A DNA stretch of 64,000 bases from an uncultured Clostridia bacterium (GCA_910580105.1 CAJTWN010000002.1:1-64000), one strand, 5' to 3'; positions 42,899-51,619 are shown, counted from the stretch's first letter. Notes: generated from the sequence alone by a model not told the origin. Numbers and translations: made by a program.

Positions 42899-43568
42899 GG
42901 CGGCCACCTGCAATTTTCCCATCCTCAATCCGGATGATCCGGTCTGCTGTCTGGGCAATCTCTTCATTGTGGGTAATCATAACCACCGTCTGCCGGAACT
43001 TCTCGCTGGTGACCTTCAGCAGTCCCAGCACGTCCAGACTGGTTTTGCTGTCCAGATTTCCCGTGGGCTCATCTGCCAGAATGATGGCCGGTTTGGTGGC
43101 CAATGCCCGGGCGATGGCCACCCTCTGCTGTTGTCCGCCGGACAGCTGGCTGGGCAGGTTATGGATTTTCCCCTCCAGGCCGAGGGTCGAGATGATGTTT
43201 TCGATATGTGCCTTGTCCACCCGGTTTCCGTCCAGTTCGATGGGGAGTACGATGTTTTCATAGACGCTGAGCACCGGCACCAGGTTATAGCTTTGGAAGA
43301 TAAATCCTATCTTCCGCCGGCGGAAGATGGTCAGCGCATCATCCTTCAGGGAAAAGATTTCCTTTCCTGCCACACTTACCGTTCCGCTGGTCGGCCGGTC
43401 AAGGCCGCCCAGCATGTGGAGCAGGGTGGATTTTCCGCTGCCGGATGTTCCGACAATGGCGGCAAACTCACCGTCCGCCACCGAGAGGGTCACTCCATCC
43501 AGGGCTTTGACCGCCGTCTCGCCGGTGCCGTAATATTTTCTGAGGTCACGGGTTGTTAAAATGTCCAT
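42891..43568 (-). CDS. ABC transporter ATP-binding protein, MacB/LolD-like
   Basis: 225-aa ATPase. Walker A GTSGSGKST, Q loop FIFQSYNLVP, signature LSGGQQQRVAIARAL, Walker B IILADEPTGNLDS and switch His in ITHNEE. The family powers mechanical-type FtsX permeases. RBS GGAGG before GAACAATG. A terminator hairpin lies only about 20 bp before the start codon, leaving no room for a promoter after it. Permease follows with an 8-bp overlap. Confidence 0.94.
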   Translation of the reverse strand: MDILTTRDLRKYYGTGETAVKALDGVTLSVADGEFAAIVGTSGSGKSTLLHMLGGLDRPTSGTVSVAGKEIFSLKDDALTIFRRRKIGFIFQSYNLVPVLSVYENIVLPIELDGNRVDKAHIENIISTLGLEGKIHNLPSQLSGGQQQRVAIARALATKPAIILADEPTGNLDSKTSLDVLGLLKVTSEKFRQTVVMITHNEEIAQTADRIIRIEDGKIAGGRHV

Positions 43569-43584
43569 TGTTCATTCCTCCATA

Positions 43585-43625
43585 TAAAAATTCGTGTGCA
43601 AAAGATTTCTCTTTCTGCACACGAA
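43585..43625 (-). terminator. Terminator or attenuator before the ABC operon
   Basis: Perfect 10-bp stem TTCGTGTGCA/TGCACACGAA with a 15-base loop; on the minus strand it is followed by TTTTTATAT and then the GGAGG of the ATPase gene. Confidence 0.65.
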
Positions 43626-43634
43626 TATAACAGA

Positions 43635-43657
43635 CCATTCTTTCCAGAATCTTTCCC
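43635..43657 (-). promoter_or_regulatory. Possible response-regulator direct repeat
   Basis: On the minus strand GGGAAAGATTCTGGAAAGAAT holds two GGAAAGA-type copies 11 bp apart, upstream of the hairpin and of a weak TTATAT box. This is the usual spacing for an OmpR-family binding site. Confidence 0.35.
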
Positions 43658-43748
43658 AAATCTTACAGTTTCGAAAGTTTTCACAGCATTCCAAAACCAG
43701 CAGGTTCATTTTTCTATCGGGCTGTCCCCTTCGGTACACATTTCTCCC

Positions 43749-44645
43749 TCACCGGGGCAGAAAGACCGAAAAGGCAGAACCCTTGCCCGGGACGGAAGTA
43801 ACCTTGAGATACCCGCCCTGCCGCATAACAATTTCCCGGACGAGATAGAGTCCGATGCCGACACCGGCCTCTTCCGCCACAGCAGGAGAGCGGTAGAACC
43901 GCTGAAAAATCTTTGGGATTTCCTCTTCACAGATACCGATTCCGGTATCTTGTATATCAATCCGCACAAACAATTCATAGCAGGCCGCCCCGACGGTTAT
44001 CCTTCCGCCGGCAGGCGTATACTTCACTGCATTGTCCAATAAATTTGCCACCGCTTCCAGCGTCCACTTGGCATCAAAATTGGCATAGATCTCCTCCGGC
44101 GCCGAGACGTCCAGTACAATGTCCTTTGCTTCTGCCGCGGCAAGAAACTGCTCTTCCGCCAAAAGGAGCAGCTTTCCCACATGGTTCTTTTTCGGCTGAA
44201 CAGCGAGGATTCCGCTCTCCAGACGGGAGGTTTTCACCAAAGACTGAATCAAAAAACTGAGTTTTTCCGTCTGCCGCTCGATCTGTCCCACAATTTCCCC
44301 TGCCTCTTTTGTGAGCGACGCATCCTCCCCCAGCAACTGGGTATAGAGCAGGATGTTGGCAATCGGCGTTTTGGTCTGATGAGAAATGTCGCTGACCAGG
44401 GCCTTAACCCCGTCCTTTTCAGCGCTTAGCTGCCGTTTTGCCGTGGCCCCCGACACCAGATACCGGTACATCCGGCTCTCCAGTCTGGAAAATCTGCTCT
44501 CGTCAAAGGTCTTTTCCGAAAACGTATCCTCCCCGGCGGCGTCCAGCATTCCTTCCATCTTTTTCAAAAGCCGGACCGTATAGGCATACAAAAGAACAAT
44601 AACCACAACCAATGCAAGGATAATACTCCATAACAAAACCGTCAT
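43749..44645 (-). CDS. Sensor histidine kinase (intramembrane-sensing type)
   Basis: 298-aa kinase with one N-terminal membrane helix (about 2-24) and no sizeable outer domain, so it likely senses through the membrane or through the transporter. The His is in VSDISHQTKTPIANILLY; the N box is VANLLDNAVKYTP and the G boxes are IQDTGIGI and GVGIGLYLVREI. The ATG at 44645 follows TAGGAG. The HQTKTP form of the His motif is usual in kinases paired with peptide-antibiotic ABC exporters. Confidence 0.9.
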   Translation of the reverse strand: MTVLLWSIILALVVVIVLLYAYTVRLLKKMEGMLDAAGEDTFSEKTFDESRFSRLESRMYRYLVSGATAKRQLSAEKDGVKALVSDISHQTKTPIANILLYTQLLGEDASLTKEAGEIVGQIERQTEKLSFLIQSLVKTSRLESGILAVQPKKNHVGKLLLLAEEQFLAAAEAKDIVLDVSAPEEIYANFDAKWTLEAVANLLDNAVKYTPAGGRITVGAACYELFVRIDIQDTGIGICEEEIPKIFQRFYRSPAVAEEAGVGIGLYLVREIVMRQGGYLKVTSVPGKGSAFSVFLPR

Positions 44646-44684
44646 CACATGTCTCCTACCGGCACCCATACGGAAATGCCATCT

Positions 44685-45335
44685 TTATTTTTCCCAGACA
44701 TAGCCAATGCCATACACCGTCTTTACCGGGATGCCGGGCAGTTTCTCCCTAAGCCGCCGCATGGTGACCGACAGGGCGTTTTCGTCCACAAATTCCGCGC
44801 CGTCCGACCAGATGCGGTCAATCAGCATCCCGCGGGAAAGGGTGTTGCCGCGGTTTCTGACCAAAAGCCGCAGCAGTTTCTGCTCTGTCTTGCTGAGTTC
44901 CGCAGTCCGGCCGCCGGCGGAAAACTGCATCCGTTCAAAGTCAAAGGAGAACCCGTCCTGCTGAAAGGTATCCGGCTCCGGCTTCTGCCGCCGCAGGATG
45001 GCATTGACCCGCGCCCGAAGCACCATCAGAGAAAAAGGCTTGGTAATATAATCGTCCGCGCCGGACTCCAGTCCGGTCACAATGTCCACCTCCATATCGT
45101 TGGCGGTCAGAAAGATCACCGGCGTACTGCCGGCCTGCCGTATCTCCCGGCAGAGGGTCAGACCGCTCCCATCAGGAAGATTGATGTCCAGCAGGATCAA
45201 ATCCACCGGCCTTTGCAGCAGTTCCCGCGCCTCTGCAAGGGAAAATGCCTGCAAAACCTCTGTCTTTTCATCTTTCAGCGATAAAACAATCCCATTGCTC
45301 AGTGTGCGGTCGTCTTCAACAAGCAGTATGGTCAT
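44685..45335 (-). CDS. OmpR-family response regulator
   Basis: 216-aa regulator. Receiver domain with LLVEDD, phosphorylated Asp in LILLDINLPDGSG and Lys in GADDYITKPFS; winged-helix domain (KTEQKLLRLLVRNRG, VTMRRLREKL, VYGIGYVW). It is the partner of the downstream kinase and the likely activator of the ABC exporter genes. It starts 49 bp after the SLH-protein gene with no terminator between, so some co-transcription with that gene is possible. Confidence 0.92.
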   Translation of the reverse strand: MTILLVEDDRTLSNGIVLSLKDEKTEVLQAFSLAEARELLQRPVDLILLDINLPDGSGLTLCREIRQAGSTPVIFLTANDMEVDIVTGLESGADDYITKPFSLMVLRARVNAILRRQKPEPDTFQQDGFSFDFERMQFSAGGRTAELSKTEQKLLRLLVRNRGNTLSRGMLIDRIWSDGAEFVDENALSVTMRRLREKLPGIPVKTVYGIGYVWEK

Positions 45336-45384
45336 CGTCTTCCCCTTCCTTCTTTGTTTCTGTAAACATAAACGCGTGCAATGG

Positions 45385-46656
45385 CTATTCCTTTTCTGCG
45401 TTCAGCATCATATAAAGCAGTTTTGCGGTCTCTGCCCGGGTCGCAGGCGCCTGCGGACGGAACAAACCGACCTCTTTGCTGACGATGATGCCAGCCTGCC
45501 AGAATGCTTCCACCGCTTCTTTTGCATAATCCGCAATCTCTTCCTGCTGAAACGCTCCGACTGTTTCTTCAGCACCGGCTTCCTCCCTGGATGCGTCCGC
45601 CGGATGAACAGCAAATTTCATCTCCGCCGCGTTCATATACCGCTGCAGCATCACACAAAGATCCTGACGGCTGACGGGTTCTTCCGGGGCAAAACGGGTA
45701 TCGTCCACCCCGTTTACAATCCCCTTTTCCACCGCCCATGCAACAGCCGGACCATACCACGCGCCGACAGGAACATCTGCAAAAACAGAACTTTCTTCCG
45801 GCATCTCCGTCCCGTCCAGCCGCGCCAAAAGCGCGGCGGTCTCTGCCCTTGTGACCAGATTTTCGGACCGGAAGGTGCCGTCAGCATAACCGCTAATCAC
45901 GCCGCGCCCTGCCAAATCATAGATATACGTATACGCCCAATGGGAAGCAGGCACATCGTCAAACACAACTTTGGACGAAACGGCGTTCTGTTCTCCACCT
46001 TCCGGATTGCCGCTGTTTTCGTTGCCGCCATTTGTCCCGTTATCCGCTGTATTTCCGCCTTCACTGCCGCCATTCCCGTTTTCACTATCACCATTGCCGC
46101 CATTGCTGTCTTCACTGCCGTCTTTTCCGTCTTTATTGCCGCCCGGCAGAGGTTCCACCGCTGGGGCCCCGGTATAGGGCAGGTTATAATCATCGGTATA
46201 ATAAAGGCACAACGCATCCCTGTCCGCAAGGGAATACGCATGGATTCCCACCTCCGGGCTTTGGCTGTTCACCATATACATCCAGCCGCTGAAGGGGCCG
46301 TTTCCGCCCTCTTCCAGCGCCTCGCCGTCCGGCGGCGTCACCGACGTGATATACCCCTTCTCCAGCCCTTCGGCGCGGAAACCGCCTTCGTCCAGCATCT
46401 TTGCGGCCAATTCAGCGCCGGTGCTGTCCTTTGGCATTTCCACATTGCTTTTCTCAAGCCATACCGGATAGCTGCCGCTGTGGGGGGTGTCCCCATGAAT
46501 GGTATCCCCCATCAGCAGAAAGGAAACAACAATGGTTTCTCCCCCGGACGCGGTCAGAATATCCGCGCCCTCCGTCTCTGCCGCAAGGCCTGCAAAGGGC
46601 ATCCATACCATAGAAACGACCATCAAAAGGGCCAGGATCATCTTATATTTTCTCAT
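45385..46656 (-). CDS. DUF4430-SLH surface protein
   Basis: 423-aa exported protein. Signal peptide about 1-27. A DUF4430 domain (about 35-160), related to the cobalamin-binding domain of transcobalamin, has the FSGWMYMVNSQ signature. A linker of about 60 residues is Gly/Asn/Glu/Ser repeats. Three SLH motifs follow (SHWAYTYIYDLAGRGVISGY; GAWYGPAVAWAVEKGIVNGV; YAKEAVEAFWQAGIIV) that fix the protein to cell-wall polymers. The ATG overlaps the sigH stop (TGATG), with GGAGG inside sigH, so translation is coupled. Function unknown: ligand binding at the surface is inferred. Confidence 0.88.
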   Translation of the reverse strand: MRKYKMILALLMVVSMVWMPFAGLAAETEGADILTASGGETIVVSFLLMGDTIHGDTPHSGSYPVWLEKSNVEMPKDSTGAELAAKMLDEGGFRAEGLEKGYITSVTPPDGEALEEGGNGPFSGWMYMVNSQSPEVGIHAYSLADRDALCLYYTDDYNLPYTGAPAVEPLPGGNKDGKDGSEDSNGGNGDSENGNGGSEGGNTADNGTNGGNENSGNPEGGEQNAVSSKVVFDDVPASHWAYTYIYDLAGRGVISGYADGTFRSENLVTRAETAALLARLDGTEMPEESSVFADVPVGAWYGPAVAWAVEKGIVNGVDDTRFAPEEPVSRQDLCVMLQRYMNAAEMKFAVHPADASREEAGAEETVGAFQQEEIADYAKEAVEAFWQAGIIVSKEVGLFRPQAPATRAETAKLLYMMLNAEKE

Positions 46657-47276
46657 CACAATTCCTCCTTATTCTGTTCTGCCAGCTTCCGTTTCACACG
46701 CTGCAGCGCGTTATCAATGGACTTTGGCGGACGTTTTAACGCTTTGGCAATCTCCTGATAATTCATACCGCCGAGGTACAGGTTCAAAACCTGCTTCTCC
46801 AGCCTGCTCAGCTGCCGGTCAATCTTTGCCTCCAGCGCACGAGTCTTTTCCCGGCGCAGGAACAGAGCTTCGGGATCCGCCGCATCCCCCCGGGCCAGCA
46901 TCTCGCCGAGACCGCGCTCCCCTTCGTCGTCATAGGCCGGTTTGTTTAAAGAGACATAGGAATTAAGCGGCAGATGCTTCTGCCGTCCGGCGGCCTTGAC
47001 CGCCGTAATCATCTGACGTTTGATGCAGAGTTCCGCAAAGGTGCGGAAGGAGGCCTGTTTGGTGGGATCAAAATCCCGCACCGCCTTGAACAGCCCGATC
47101 ATCCCCTCCTGCATCAAATCATCCCGGTCTGCACCGGCAATGAAATAGGCCTTTGCCTGGGCACGGACCAGGTGCTTGTACTTTGAAAGGATATGCTCGG
47201 TGGCTGTCTTGTCGCCTTCTGCCGAAAGCTCGACAACCTCTTCATCCCGTAAAATTTCATAGTTCATTCTTTCCAT
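46656..47276 (-). CDS. sigH: RNA polymerase sigma-H-type factor
   Basis: 206-aa sigma-70 factor. Region 2 (YKHLVRAQAKAYFIAGADRDDLMQEGMIGLFKAV, quoted in two overlapping parts here) and region 4 (LEKQVLNLYLGGMNYQEIAKALKRPPKSIDNALQRVKRKL) are clear and fit SigH, the early sporulation and post-exponential sigma factor; the KPPKSID-type region 4 is characteristic. GAGGAAC precedes the ATG. It is coupled to the downstream surface-protein gene, an unusual neighbour. A minisatellite fills its upstream region. Confidence 0.85.
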   Translation of the reverse strand: MERMNYEILRDEEVVELSAEGDKTATEHILSKYKHLVRAQAKAYFIAGADRDDLMQEGMIGLFKAVRDFDPTKQASFRTFAELCIKRQMITAVKAAGRQKHLPLNSYVSLNKPAYDDEGERGLGEMLARGDAADPEALFLRREKTRALEAKIDRQLSRLEKQVLNLYLGGMNYQEIAKALKRPPKSIDNALQRVKRKLAEQNKEEL

Positions 47277-47390
47277 TTTTTGTTCCTCTCATCATCCGTT
47301 TGACTTTATCCCTGCCAAACCTCCGCTTCTCAGCCTTCCTCCCGGACAAAGGAAGCATCTTCCCTTTGTTTTTAAAGGTCACGAATCCTT

Positions 47391-47832
47391 GTCCGTCCAT
47401 CACCACGGCAGCTCTGCCGCCTGCGCGGTCAATAAGCCTGTCCGCCCGGTTCCATAACAAATGCCGGAAATCCCTGCCGCATCTTCTCTGTCCGTCCATC
47501 ACCACGGCGGCTCCGCCGCCTGCGCGGTCAATAAGCCTGTCCGCCCGGTTCCATGACAAATGCCGGAAATCCCTGCCGCATCTTCTCTGTCCGTCCATCA
47601 CCACGGCAGCTCTGCCGCCTGTGCGGCCAATACACCTGTCCGCCCGGTTCCATAACAAATGCCGGAAATCCCTGCCGCATCTTCTCTGTCCGTCCATCAC
47701 CACGGCGGCTCTGCCGCCTGTGCAGCCAATACGCCTGTCCGCCCGGTTCCATGACAAATGCCGGAAAATCCCTGCCGCATCTTCCTTGTCCGTCCATCAC
47801 CACGACGACTCCGCCGCCTGTGCGGTCAATAA
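47391..47832. repeat. 99-bp minisatellite, four full units and a partial
   Basis: Units start with GTCCGTCCATCACCACGG at 47391, 47490, 47589, 47688 and 47788 (period 99, last 100). Each holds a small GGCGG-CTCT-GCCGCC hairpin. Since 99 is a multiple of 3, several frames stay open through it on both strands, which creates long but probably meaningless reading frames. It lies between ackA and sigH. Confidence 0.85.
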
Positions 47833-47838
47833 AGTACA

Positions 47839-47873
47839 CAAAAACGCAAATTTCCAAAGAAACCTGCGTTTTT
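47839..47873 (-). terminator. ackA terminator
   Basis: On the minus strand AACGCAGGTTTC/GAAATTTGCGTT (one mismatch) is followed by a T run, right after the ackA stop. Confidence 0.7.
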
Positions 47874-47885
47874 GCCCGTCATTTT

Positions 47886-49082
47886 TTATTTTACAAGCTC
47901 TGCCGTCTCACGGGCGATCATAAGCTCTTCGTTGGTGGGAACCACCATAACCTTCACCTTACTATTTTCTGTACTGATAACCGCATCCACACCGCGGATG
48001 GTCTTGTTCTTTTCCAGATCCATCTCGATACCGAGGAATTCGGTTCCTTCCAGAATATCCGCACGCATACTGGCAGTATTCTCACCAATGCCGGCGGTAA
48101 ACACAATTGCATCCACGCCGCCCAGCTGCATCAGGTACATGCCGATGTACTTGCGCACACTATAGACAAACATATCAAGGGCAAGCTCTGCCCGTTTATT
48201 GCCTTCGTTTGCGGCGGCCTCCAGGTCACGGAAATCACTGCTGACCCCGGAAATACCCAGGACACCGGATTCTTTGTTCAGCACATTGTCAATCTGTGCA
48301 AGGTCCATATGCTCTTTGTCCGCAATATATTTGATGATCGCCGGGTCCAGACTGCCGGAACGGGTTCCCATCACAGTTCCTGCCAGCGGGGTGAAGCCCA
48401 TGGAGGTTGCGACAGATTTTCCGCCGTCAATGGCGGTAATACTCGAACCGTTGCCCAGATGACAGGTAATCATCTTCAAATCCTTCACATCTTTGCCGAG
48501 GAGTTTTGCCGTCTTGGCCGCCACATATTTATGGGAAGTTCCGTGGAAGCCATACCGCCGGATTTTATCCTCTTCATAATAGCGGTAGGGCAAAGCGTAC
48601 ATATAGGCCACCTGCGGCATGGTCTGATGAAATGCCGTATCGAATACCGCAACCTGCGGAACGCCGGGCATTGCCTTTTCACAGGCGTCAATCCCAATCA
48701 GGTTGGGCGGATTGTGAAGGGGTGCAAGGGGTACGCACTGGTCGATTGCCTTCTTCACATTGTCGTCAATGACAACCGATTTGCTGAAGAATTCTCCGCC
48801 GTGCACCACCCGGTGCCCGACTGCAGAAATCTCGCTCATATCCCGGATGACGCCGTGTTCTGCGTCTGTAAGCGCAGCCAGAACCATTGCGATTGCATCC
48901 GCGTGATCCTTCATAGGTTTCTTGATGATGACCGCTTCTTTGCCTGCCGGTGTGTGTTTCAGCTGGGAACCATCGATGCCGATACGCTCGCACTGTCCCT
49001 TTGCAAGAACGTCCTCTGTCTCAATATCAATCAGCTGATATTTAAGAGAAGAACTTCCGGCGTTGATAACCAAAATTTTCAT
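47886..49082 (-). CDS. ackA: Acetate kinase
   Basis: 398-aa enzyme that makes ATP and acetate from acetyl phosphate. Motifs: VINAGSSSLKYQLID, HRVVHGGE, DTAFHQTMP, RRYGFHGTSHKYV, CHLGNGSSI, MGTRSGSLDP and FTAGIGENT with NEELMIARET near the end. RBS GAAGGAGA. It follows pta by 149 bp and ends at its own terminator; the pair is the substrate-level ATP route of fermentation. Confidence 0.96.
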   Translation of the reverse strand: MKILVINAGSSSLKYQLIDIETEDVLAKGQCERIGIDGSQLKHTPAGKEAVIIKKPMKDHADAIAMVLAALTDAEHGVIRDMSEISAVGHRVVHGGEFFSKSVVIDDNVKKAIDQCVPLAPLHNPPNLIGIDACEKAMPGVPQVAVFDTAFHQTMPQVAYMYALPYRYYEEDKIRRYGFHGTSHKYVAAKTAKLLGKDVKDLKMITCHLGNGSSITAIDGGKSVATSMGFTPLAGTVMGTRSGSLDPAIIKYIADKEHMDLAQIDNVLNKESGVLGISGVSSDFRDLEAAANEGNKRAELALDMFVYSVRKYIGMYLMQLGGVDAIVFTAGIGENTASMRADILEGTEFLGIEMDLEKNKTIRGVDAVISTENSKVKVMVVPTNEELMIARETAELVK

Positions 49083-49231
49083 TTTACTGTCTCCTTCTGT
49101 TTCTTTTTCATCATTATGTAACCGTGCACCTGCCGTCCTTCCGGGCGAATCCGCACTGTTATATATTTTCTTTTATGAACATGGCCTCTGTCCGCCCGGA
49201 AAAACCGGCGGACCAACCGCCCTGTGTCCGA

Positions 49232-50233
49232 TCAGTCTTTTCTCTGCTGTGCCTGTACGCAGGTAATCGCCGCAACGCCCACAATATCTTCCGCACTGCA
49301 TCCACGGGAAAGATCGTTGACCGGACGCGCCATTCCCTGGGTAAGCGGACCGTATGCCTCCGCCTTTGCAAGGCGCTGGGTCAATTTATAACCAATGTTT
49401 CCAGCGTCCAGATTGGGGAAGATGAGGACATTGGCATTGCCTTCGATGGGGCTTCCCGGCGCTTTGGATTGGTTGATTGCAGGAACAATCGCCGCATCCA
49501 GCTGAAGCTCGCCGTCAATTTTAAGCTCCGGCGCAAGGGCTTTTGCCTTTTCGGTCGCCTCCTTCACCTTGTCCACCTGTTCAGACTTCGCACTGCCATA
49601 GGTCGAATAGGACAGCATCGCAACCTTTGGTTCAGCGCCGACCAGCGCTTTAAAGGATTTTGCAGAAGCAACGGCAATCTCGGCCAGCTTGTCCGCATCC
49701 GGATATTCGTTCAGTCCGCAGTCCGAGAAGATAAAGGTGCCGTTTTCGCCATATTCACAATTGGGCACAATCATCAGGAAGAATGCCGAAACCACCTTTG
49801 CGTCCGGCGCAGTTTTAAGCACCTGCAAAGAGGAACGCATAACGTTTGCCGTGGAGTTCACAGCGCCGGCAACCATCCCGTCCGCCATTCCGGCCTTGAC
49901 CAGCATACAGCCGAAATAGAGAACATTTTTGATGGTCTCTGCCGCCTGTTCCTCGGTCATTCCCTTGGCTTTTCTCAGTTCATAGAGTCTATTGGCAAAA
50001 TCAGCGGTGAGTTCGCTGGTTTCCGGATCAATGATTTTTGCGCCGGAAATATCGGTATCTTTCGCAATCTCCCGGATTTTTTCCGTGTTGCCCAGCAAAA
50101 TAATATCCGCAAACCCCTCCTTCAAAATCTGCGCCGCAGCGTCAACCGTCCTGCGTTCTTCACCCTCTGCAAGAACGATGGTCTTCCTGTCTCCGGCAGC
50201 GATTTCTTTGATTTTGTCCATAAAATTAGACAT
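49232..50233 (-). CDS. pta: Phosphate acetyltransferase
   Basis: 333-aa enzyme that converts acetyl-CoA and phosphate to acetyl phosphate, feeding ackA. Typical parts: IVLAEGEERRTVDAAAQILKEGFADIILLG (in part), SELTADFANRLYELRKAKGMT, YFGCMLVKAGMADGMVAGA, LSYSTYGSAKS, and PNLDAGNIGYKLTQRLAKAEAYGPLTQGM near the end. It is the short form without N-terminal regulatory domains. The start ATG at 50233 has GGGGG nine bases upstream. The longer frame to 50323 is not credible. Confidence 0.95.
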   Translation of the reverse strand: MSNFMDKIKEIAAGDRKTIVLAEGEERRTVDAAAQILKEGFADIILLGNTEKIREIAKDTDISGAKIIDPETSELTADFANRLYELRKAKGMTEEQAAETIKNVLYFGCMLVKAGMADGMVAGAVNSTANVMRSSLQVLKTAPDAKVVSAFFLMIVPNCEYGENGTFIFSDCGLNEYPDADKLAEIAVASAKSFKALVGAEPKVAMLSYSTYGSAKSEQVDKVKEATEKAKALAPELKIDGELQLDAAIVPAINQSKAPGSPIEGNANVLIFPNLDAGNIGYKLTQRLAKAEAYGPLTQGMARPVNDLSRGCSAEDIVGVAAITCVQAQQRKD

Positions 50234-50288
50234 GGATAAATTCCCCCGTTTCTCAAAAATGATAATACATCTGTATTTTAGCTTTTCT

Positions 50289-50317
50289 ATTATACACCTT
50301 TCTATTTTATTGTACAA
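50289..50317 (-). promoter_or_regulatory. pta promoter
   Basis: Minus strand: TTGTAC (50312-50317), 17 bp, TATAAT (50289-50294). Confidence 0.7.
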
Positions 50318-50337
50318 GGGCATTTTTAAATTTTTTG

Positions 50338-50365
50338 TTGTAAATTTTAATTTTTATGGTATAAT
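50338..50365 (+). promoter_or_regulatory. tmcAL promoter
   Basis: TTGTAA (50338-50343), 16 bp, TATAAT (50360-50365), back to back with the pta promoter. Confidence 0.65.
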
Positions 50366-50420
50366 GGGGGCGAAAAAATGGATTTACAAAAAATATATGC
50401 AAAAAAAGGGGTGTGTTTCT

Positions 50421-51557
50421 ATGAAAACCGCAGCGATTATCTGCGAATACAATCCGTTTCACAACGGACATAAGTACCAGATCCAGCGTACCCGCGCCTT
50501 GACCGGATGCGACGCCGTCATTGCCATCATGAGCGGAAACTACGTCCAGCGCGGAGATGTCTCCGTCTTTGACAAGCGTCTCCGGGCAGAAGCCGCCCTC
50601 TCCTGTGGCATTGATCTGGTCATCGAGCTTCCGGTTCTGTGCGCCATGACCACCGCTGAAAAATTTGCACACAACGGTGTCATCGCGGCAGATGCGCTGG
50701 GAGCAGACTACCTTGCCTTCGGCGCAGAGACCGATGACCTCCCCCTCCTTCAGGAGATTGCCGGAAAGCTTGCCTTCGAAAGCGATGCGTTCCGACTGAA
50801 GCTGAAGGAGTATATCTCCCCCGGCGCCGTCACCTACGCGGCGGCACGGGCACAGGCCATTGCGGATATCCTCGGCCCGAAAGCGCAGGAAGCCCTTTCC
50901 TTTTCCAACAACATTCTCGCCGTCGAATACCTGAAGGCGCTTATCCGTTTAAACAGTGGCGTAAAACCGCTGCTCATCCGCCGGATCGGAACAGAACACA
51001 ACAGCATGATCACCTATGAAAAATACGCTTCCGCTTCCGCTCTGCGGACCATGATGAAGAACGGCGAAGACTGCCTGCCCTTCATCCCCCCAAACGCATC
51101 TTCCATCTTCCATGGCCGGCAGCCAAACGACATCAAAACCATGGAAAAGGCCATCATCGCAAGTATATGCGCCGCACCGCTGAAAAAGCTGCATTCGGTT
51201 TCGGACGTTGCCGAGGGGATAGAAAACCGGCTGCAGCGCATTGCGTTTTCCGCCGGCAATATGTGGGAGCTGATTGAATTCACCAAATCCAAACGATATA
51301 CCCAAAGCCGTATCCGCCGGATCATCCTCAGCGCATATCTCGGCATCACGAAAGAGGATTTCGGCCAGGAACCTCTTTATCTCAAAATTCTGGGCTTCAC
51401 CCCCAAAGGGCAGGAACTGCTGGGAGAGATAAAGCGAACCGCAAAGCTTCCCCTGGCAAAGAATATGAACGCCGTTATGCAGAATCAGGCTGCATTCCGG
51501 ATGTGGAAGCGCGAACTCATTTTCGACCGGATTTACCATCTGTTCTATGGGGAATAA
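50421..51557 (+). CDS. tmcAL: tRNA(Met) cytidine acetate ligase
   Basis: 378-aa nucleotidyltransferase-fold enzyme (Bacillus YlbM/TmcAL) that activates acetate with ATP and acetylates C34 of elongator tRNA-Met. The CEYNPFHNGHKYQI start holds the HxGH nucleotide motif; MSGNYVQRGDVSVFDKRLRA, ELPVLCAMTTAEKFA and SNNILAVEYLKAL are typical. The start at 50421 follows AAAGGGGTGTG; a long upstream frame extension is spurious. It is divergent from pta, so an acetate-using enzyme sits beside the acetate pathway. Confidence 0.9.
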   Translation: MKTAAIICEYNPFHNGHKYQIQRTRALTGCDAVIAIMSGNYVQRGDVSVFDKRLRAEAALSCGIDLVIELPVLCAMTTAEKFAHNGVIAADALGADYLAFGAETDDLPLLQEIAGKLAFESDAFRLKLKEYISPGAVTYAAARAQAIADILGPKAQEALSFSNNILAVEYLKALIRLNSGVKPLLIRRIGTEHNSMITYEKYASASALRTMMKNGEDCLPFIPPNASSIFHGRQPNDIKTMEKAIIASICAAPLKKLHSVSDVAEGIENRLQRIAFSAGNMWELIEFTKSKRYTQSRIRRIILSAYLGITKEDFGQEPLYLKILGFTPKGQELLGEIKRTAKLPLAKNMNAVMQNQAAFRMWKRELIFDRIYHLFYGE

Positions 51558-51590
51558 TCCCGGCCTTCCTCTCCTATACAGATGCAGAAA

Positions 51591-51619
51591 ACGGGCGGCC
51601 ACATGGGGCCGCCCCTACG
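51591..51619. repeat. Orphan REP half
   Basis: ACGGGCGGCC-ACATG-GGGCCGCCCC-TACG: the same right-hand hairpin found throughout the REP array at 54.4-56.3 kb, but with a paired GGCC variant in the stem. It lies 33 bp after tmcAL. Confidence 0.75.

Noticed and set aside
47153..47923. Long plus-strand frame (256 codons) and several minus-strand frames through the 99-bp repeats
   Set aside because: The period is a multiple of three, so any open frame in one unit stays open; there is no ribosome binding site or domain, and the frames run over ackA or sigH sequence.
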